A program made the position numbers and the translations under genes. Source: Daphnia carinata (Eukaryota > Arthropoda > Branchiopoda > Diplostraca > Daphniidae). Taken from it: 64,000 nt of DNA. Below, in pieces: positions 57,544 through 64,000 of the stretch (position 1 is its first letter; the number at the start of each line of letters is the position of its first letter). The DNA is taken from assembly GCF_022539665.2 (NCBI RefSeq), contig NC_081331.1, positions 11,750,638 through 11,814,637 of the forward strand. Direction: 5' to 3'. The notes beneath the pieces were generated by a model, which saw nothing but the letters and a program-made list of their open reading frames with translations, did not search any database and was not told the origin of the DNA.

Positions 57544-60320
57544 AGAAATCCCCGCCTCCTTGTGAATCCGAGTTGCATTACTGCGAACCCCATCGCTGTT
57601 TTAAAACTTTTCCCGCACGTTACAATACGCGGGCGGGTCGACCCGCATTCGTTTTTTTTTTTGTTTAAATAATAATTTGAATGAAAAAAAAACCGCGTGT
57701 CTTCACATTCACTCGAATTGCCAATTGCTGATGGGTTTATAAATATTTGTTTTTATTATTACTGATTGCCATAAATCGGCTTTAAATAACCGTCTGCCTT
57801 CCTTTTTTTTCCGGGGGTTACGCAAGTAAACACACTGGTGGACGTGACATCGCAAACGAGTCTATTCGTTCGGTGCAGTTGATTTCTGTTTACATTTCGG
57901 TACGGATTATTGGTGACGTGTGCCAACACTAAGACAAACAGCGTCGTTTTTTTTTCCTTTTCTTTGCGTCTTGTGACGGTGGGAGGTCGATAGCGCAATG
58001 GGGAGACGAATGTGGGTACAAAACATTGTTCATCCCATATCGTCGCGTCGTCAAATACTGATGAATAAATGGAGAATCAAAAGATAAAAAAAAAACGGTA
58101 GAATGACGCGAGGCATTCGAGAAATAGAATATCTATTTCGTTTTTTTTTTTCTTCTTCTTTTGTTTGGTTCTGTTTTCGGAGTTTGTTGATCTGGAATGG
58201 AGGAGGTAAACGACCTTTTTGGCAATGCTGAAGCATTTCCATCTTTTTATTTCAATTTACAATTCAGTTTATCGTCCTCGCTCGAGAAATTTCGTGCGAC
58301 ATTAAAATATGAGGTCGAACGCACGATAAAATGTTGTAAAGGAATAAACCGTTTGATTCTTGATTTTTCTTTTGAAATTTGAATTGTTGATGAAGGGCTG
58401 ACCCTACCTAAAAAGCGTCTCGCTGCAGCACAGCAATGTCTCATCATCGTCGTATAGTTTTTGGCTCGTTCGTTTTGTTAATAACAAAACGTAGAGCATC
58501 GCTTGGAACGCTTGATATTTTTTAATTACTCTGTGGACCTTTCGTGACCCGCTCCACATCTCTGCTTCGTTCGCCATCTTGTTTTCCACTCGTAAACGTT
58601 CGGGGATTTTAAAATCTCAAAAGCTATAGAATCTTAAGCAATTTTTTAATTCCTTTCAAAAAGGAGATTTGTTTCTTTCTTGACCAACAGAAGCATCAAA
58701 ACTTTTGACGACGTCCAAAGAATTTCCCTTTTAAAAAGAATTGAGACGAAATGTAGGAATTTTCTTGTAGTTGTTCCAGAAAAAAAAAATAAATCTTGAA
58801 AAAAAAAAAGAGATAACTTCTTTGCTTGTTGGTTTAAAAATTGCTTGAGGATGCATGTAGCCGGTAGTCGCAACACAAGTGGGGTCCTTCTTTTTTTTTC
58901 CACCTTCTAATCACCTGGCCGTGAGCGAGAACGTCAAACACACATGCCTATACTCGTTCACTATACACACATACCGGTCAAATTAGTTCGTCCAACGACA
59001 CACACGTCCTCAAAGTCTGCACCAAATGCTGCATTGTTTTCGTATAGAACATATTTTTTTTTTTTTTTTTTTCACTAACTATAATGTTGGCTATATATAT
59101 GCTGTTGGTCTCCTGCGTGATGGAGGTGGTTGGGCTCCTGTAGCTACTCTGTTTTTTATTTGAGGGGGGGGGGGGTTCTTTTCCGAGAGCCGCGTCATCA
59201 TCATCATCATCATCATAACAGTCATCACGGGGGCCCATTGGTCTTTCGTGCCTATTTTGTGTGTGTGTGTCTGTGTTGGTAGTTGAACGCGTTTGGGGGA
59301 TTTTCAAGTCTGTTGCCGCCACTGTGCGCTCTGGTTCTATTTTACCATTCGTGGAGATAATGAGCATAATCAAAACTGTTGTAGTGAGACCTTTTTTTTC
59401 CTTTCGTGTGTCTGTATGCAAAGCTTGTCTTTCTTTTTATGGAGAACACGGCTCCAAAAAAAAAAAAAAAGGTTTTCTCCGTCCCCCCCCCCCCTCCCCC
59501 TTCACAATTGCGCTTGAATAAGTAGCAGAGCGTGGAGGTTCCAACAGCAATTCAACAATTATCGTTCCGCGCTTCTAATCTCTCGTGCGTTTTTAAACAT
59601 TCACCAGAGAGTTTTTTTTGGATGATTGAATCGTCTAATGTTCAATCTCTAAACTGTTAAATAAAACAAGAACTCTTGTTGTTTGACTGAGTGGGTCGGC
59701 CATTTCTGATCGAATTATGCACACTTGTGTACGTATAATTTTTTTTTTTCGTTTGGCGTTCTTTGTTGATGGCGTGATGGCCTCATTTTCGCATTCACGA
59801 AAATAGCGCCGTCAGAGCCCGTTACGTGTTTGATGGGTTTACGATTCACGAACGGGTCACGTCCATCTACGTTTGAAACCAAGGCCGCACATATTTGATC
59901 GGGCTGGAACTTTTGTGACGGCAAGAGACGGGCCAGCGAGCGAATGGGTGTTTGATGTTTTCCCCCCTTTACATCGTTCAATACACACAGAGAGACGCTA
60001 TTGCGCCCGTGCACGGATTGACGTATTTATTTATCACTCGATGCAGTCGCAATCGCACGAAATGATTGAGATTGGGAGTGAGAGAGAGAGAGAGGACTAG
60101 CGTGAGGCGCGATTCTCATTAAAAATGGGACCGGGGCGTGCTAGTGCTCTCGGTGCTGTGCAATAAGTTTTCGTGTACGTCTCTCTATAAACGCATAAAG
60201 TCATACAGCACGAAAGGCCCCCCCCCCCTTCCCCTTTCTGCTCCAAAGTCTCGATGGCCTACTTGGAGTCGGTAATATGTTCAGTCGAGCGTGTCTCCCT
60301 ACGTCTCCTGGACTCTTCAC

Positions 60321-60342
60321 TCTCTCTCTCTCTCTCTCTCTC
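60321..60342 (+). repeat. (TC)11 microsatellite
   Basis: Perfect dinucleotide run, 240 bases from a second GA tract (60081-60094) of opposite strand sense; possible GAGA-factor tract pair. Confidence 0.9.
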
Positions 60343-61954
60343 ACGAGGAGTGGCAAGAGAAGGGAAAAGAAAGAAAAAAAAAATGATGTTTTCTTCTACT
60401 TCAGCCGAATCATTGTCATAGTTTTTCAGCCGTCCGTGACGCTCGATATTAGAGTCTTGCCCCGTTTCTAGAGCGACACGTCGCAGTTGCGCCATCCACT
60501 CGATCAAAAAAAGAAAAAGAAAAAGGGTGAGAATACAATATCCGTTGAGTTCTCTCGCACACGTTTATCTGTTGTATCGTTTTCTCTTTTTGCCCGTGTC
60601 ATGGCGCACAACATGACACAGGTTGTAGACTGGACTTGAAACAAAAAACAAAAAAAAAAAAACACACACGCTGGATTCTTCAGAGGTCTGTTGGATAGAC
60701 GTCTGGTCCCCCTTCTACACCATGAAAATCTATCGTTTAGACGTGTCTTATTTTCTTTCTGTTTGTTTGGCTTTTTATTTCATCAATAGCTGCCGGGGAC
60801 GTTTCGATGGGCTTTTGATAAAATTCTTCTTAAAGAAGACCATTTTCATTTTTTGATTTTTTGAACGTTACAGATTGCGCTCTGCGTGTTCTGGTTTCGG
60901 TTAGCCTCTCGTTATGTGGAAGACGGTTCATATAGATTTTAAAATATTCATTTTTGTCGTTGACGGACTGACGTCGGACCTCCCAACTGGTTACGATCTT
61001 TTCTCCCTCAGTCGACAGAGTCGCAACCGAAAAAAAGAAAAGAATAACGTCTTCTCTGCTGTTGGGCTGCTATCTCGTCCGTCTTGTTTCTTTTATTTTT
61101 TGCTGCCCCGTCTTTAAAAAAAAAAAAAAAACTCTTTTTTTTTTTTTTCCTTCCTCATACAAACCCATGTCTCCGTGTGCTGGACCACTTTTTTCTCTTC
61201 TTTTTTTTTTTCTTTCCCGTGGTTGAAGCGTGTTCCTTTTTGATTGCTTCAAGGCAACGCCGTAGGTCTTTCTCTGTCTCTTTCTTGACGGTAACCACCT
61301 TCCTCCTTGTTTTCTTTTTTTTTTTTTTTTTATGTTACTTTTCCAGTTTCTCCCGATGGCCACAAGACATGATGAAGTGGAGTTCTTCCTTTGAACTCGG
61401 CATCAGCAACAACAAACTCAAATTTCAAGAAAAAAGGAAGGCAGTTGTAGTCGAGACAGGAGGGGTAAAAAAAAAAAAACATAATGAGAGGTGCATAGTA
61501 AACGCTAGTAGTCGGAGGGGAAAATAATATAAAAAGAAAAGAATGGCCAGGGAAAGTATTATTAAGTGGTTTTGCAGCCCCAAGTGTCTTCTTCTGCTGA
61601 GGTCACTGCGTCGAGTGTCGCACCGCAATTTTATATTTTTTTTTTTTTCAAACAAGAGAGGCGATATCGTATGGTGACGACTGGGAAAAAAATAAAATAA
61701 AACACAGACATTATGAAATGACTATTAACAGCCCGTTTCTTTCGAGTCTGCGACCAATCGCGCTAATGCCCATCATTTGCATCACTCCGCTGGTCCATTT
61801 TTTTCCCCTTACCTTTGTGTGTGTGTGTGTCTGTTGTGCACGTAATATTTTTTTTTGTCCTCTCAGGCTGTGGCCTTTTTTTTTTTTTCACTTGATGACG
61901 CGTTACGAAAGTGATCGAGATTCGCCCCGCTTTACCACCACGAAACGATCCCAA

Positions 61955-61969
61955 ACAGCAGGGGGCGCC
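61955..61969 (+). promoter_or_regulatory. CTCF-like site, 14 of 15 core positions
   Basis: ACAGCAGGGGGCGCC matches the conserved CTCF core CCASYAGRKGGCRSY at every position but the first. It stands in an otherwise AT-rich block. CTCF is conserved across bilaterians, including arthropods. Occupancy and insulator role are unproven. Confidence 0.35.
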
Positions 61970-63316
61970 ATCAATGAACATGGTAGCCTTTTCTCTCTTG
62001 CTACCTAAACCGACCCAATGAGCCAAGAATGTTAACAGCGTTTTTAAAAACATGAACTGCTTATTTCCCCGTTTTCTTTTGTCTTTGATACAAAAAAAAA
62101 AAAAAAAAACAACCCAAAAAATAGAAAAGAATAACCCCTTGCAGCCGTTTTAAATCAAGCAAAAAGGGAAGGGTTGGTAATTATGTTTCTGTTTGGAGCT
62201 TGGGCAATTAGTTGTCTCTACGAAAACGGATAAAAGGTTGAGGAGGGCTTCCAATCAACAGCTCTTGCTTCGAGAAGATTCTTTTGTGTTTGTTGTTGTG
62301 TTCGTCCTTGCTCATTCTCGGCCAACTATTTATCTATCCATAGCTCGTAAAAAAAAAAAAAAAAAGAAGGAAAACAACAAGGTAAAAAGAAAACTGGTAG
62401 TGTCGGTGGGCGATGAGGACGGCGGGACCATGAAGAATGTGAAAGAGTGTTGAAAATAACGGGCAGCAAAAAAATGGGGGGGGGGGTACCATCGTGATAT
62501 CTTTCGTGATGAATCGGAGATGCAAAAAGAAAATAGTTTTCTTCGACTTAAAAAGAGAGAATATGGCTGCGAGGAATGGTACTCATTTCGAATCTATGAA
62601 AGCCACACATTAGAATAAGTGTTTGCATATTTAGAAAAAGAAAAGGAAAAAAAAAGGGGGGAACGATAAGAAACCAAAGTGGGATCCGAAAATAATTTTA
62701 AATCGTGCAGCCAGGTATTCCCGCTTCATTTTGCGATGATAGATAAAAAAAAAAAAAAAAGTTTTTTTTTTTTTTTTTTCCACAGTCTTATTATGTATTC
62801 ATTTTTGACGAAGAAATGGATGATGGAATCTTGCTCGTGCCGCGGGACGCCTTAACGGGTGGTCCCTTTTTTTTTTTTCTTCTTTATCATCCATTTTCTA
62901 GTTTGTTTACTGCATTGAAAATTTTGCAAATCTTTTTTTTTTTTTTTTCTCCTTTTTTGAAATTGTTTGATTTTTATTCTCCGCAACTAGTTGAACAATC
63001 ACCTTGACATTTACTCTTGTGAATTGTTTAACTCTACAAGGTGAACCGAGCACTCTCTCTCTCTCTCTTTATTCAAGGTGAAATTATGGATAAAGAAAGT
63101 AGGGAGGGGTGTAAAGAGGAACAACTTGCCAAGGACTTTTAAAAAAATATATTTTGAATGATGGCGCGGTTGATGTCTCAACTGGGCCTTATCCAGATGA
63201 TGACACAACCGTGTGATTGCTCCGATTTCAAAGTGTTCCAAAAACACAGAGATTGAGGGGGCGAGAAGCCAGGGGGAGTTAGACTGGAGGGGCTCTCGTT
63301 TTTCGGAGAAATTGTT

Positions 63317-63340
<24 letters not shown>
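63317..63340 (+). repeat. Poly(A) tract, 24 bases
   Basis: Uninterrupted A run in a region of many shorter A/T tracts; no mobile element recognised beside it. Confidence 0.9.
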
Positions 63341-63347
<7 letters not shown>

Positions 63348-64000
63348 GGACGAAAATTGACCGTTGATTGAGAAATTAGATGCGCTCTCTTTGAAACCAT
63401 CGAGCTACACTGAAAATTGCGTCCCAAAAGAAAAAAAAACACAACGAACCAATTCGACATAGAACAAAAAAAAGAGAGAGAGAACATTGTACAACATTTT
63501 CTACAGGTACAAGTGTATTTTTTTTTTTTTTTGCCTCCCTCTTTATCTTAAACCCGTAACCATTCAAATGAAGGGGCAGCAGCGCGCTGGAGGCGGAACC
63601 TTTGGTTAAAAAAAAAAAAAAAATACTAACGTCCCTCATCATCATCGCAGTTCTCTAAATTTAAGGGAGGAAAAAAGAAAAACAAGTTTTGTCGAGTCGA
63701 GAGAAAAACGAAGGGGGGGGGGGAGATATTACGTCTTGCACTGGACGAAGAGTGCTAAGGTATGGGAGAAAGATGAAATCGAGGCTACTGCTGATGTGAT
63801 GGATATTAAAGAGACGAAAGACTTTGGCTGCCGAAAAAAAAAAAAAAAGAAAACAGAAAATGTTTTATTTTTTGTGGTTCCTCCATCATTTGGCTTTTTT
63901 CTACATCGAGACCCTTGTTTGATGCTGTTTACTACTATCAGCATCTACATATTAGTGATGGGTCTATTGTTTTGTGTTTTCTTTTTTTTTTTTTTCCTTC

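Larger units (their letters stand above)
57544..64000. other. Non-coding, densest homopolymer region
   Basis: No supported gene. YY1-like GCCATCTT at 58573-58580; G13 at 59163-59175; (TCA)7 at about 59195-59216; (GA)n at 60081-60094; (TC)11 at 60321-60342; (GT)n at 61816-61830; A24 at 63317-63340; (CT)n at 63053-63068. Frames on both strands are short and encoded largely by Phe/Lys homopolymers. Confidence 0.55.

Noticed and set aside
57980-58010. TAGCGCAATGGGGAG, resembling a tRNA A-box
   Set aside because: No B-box or acceptor stem pairing follows at the right distance.
59195-59216. Run of Asp codons on the minus strand
   Set aside because: It is a (TCA)n microsatellite, not evidence for an acidic protein.
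1-64000. CRISPR arrays, operons, ribosome-binding sites
   Set aside because: No regularly spaced repeats and no prokaryotic gene organisation; the DNA is of eukaryotic type.

Overview
The window looks like nuclear DNA of an arthropod, most likely a small crustacean of the Daphnia type. This is an inference from style: about 40% GC, very many poly-A/poly-T tracts of 8-28 bases on both strands, frequent (GA)n and (GT)n microsatellites, G/C homopolymers of 12-18 bases, T-rich acceptor-like sites, and no long bacterial-style reading frame. I see no tRNA, rRNA, CRISPR array, operon, or protein of a family I can name with certainty. Most of the 64 kb reads as intergenic or intronic DNA.

Coding content is therefore offered as candidates. 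The two strongest are a minus-strand two-exon gene (34890-34485) and a plus-strand ATG frame of 191 codons with an N-terminal membrane segment (32428-33003). The first has a GTAAGT donor, a phase-0 junction, a membrane segment, and two AATAAA signals about 215-230 bases past the stop. The second is the longest ATG frame in the window. A third is a promoter-plus-gene arrangement: TATA box, initiator, short leader and a 53-codon ORF (51862-52104). Weaker candidates are short ORFs or single exons with good splice signals at 1814, 4870, 12356, 14276, 18787/19335, 26012-26344, 26672, 33250, 41941, 47156, 47314, 48672, 49963, 54660 and 57439. AT-rich random DNA gives many protein-looking frames, so these carry low confidence.

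Layout. 1-10 kb: homopolymer-rich background with three small coding candidates. 10.3-11.6 kb and 16.1-17.1 kb: two homopolymer-poor islands that look like decayed transposons. Each holds broken transposase-like frames next to a foldback inverted repeat (10778-11062, and 16371-16528 with a perfect 26-bp palindrome at its centre). 18.7-19.5 kb: possible tiny two-exon gene. 20-32 kb: microsatellite-rich background with a few exon-like frames. 32.4-34.9 kb: the densest coding candidates, beside a block rich in homeodomain, POU and Sox-like words. 41.9-43.4 kb: an ORF, a strong hairpin and a relict coding frame. 45.6-48.8 kb: low-homopolymer islands with hairpins and exon candidates. 50-52.1 kb: exon candidates and the best core promoter. 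54.3-55.6 kb: a GC-richer block with a long minus-strand frame, then PHO/YY1-like and CTCF-like words beside a strong splice donor. 56-64 kb: densest homopolymers, with the best CTCF-like match at 61955.

No pathway can be reconstructed. The regulatory words (CTCF-like, YY1/PHO-like, GAGA tracts, homeodomain words) would suit a large regulatory intergenic or intronic domain around a developmental gene, but that is speculation.
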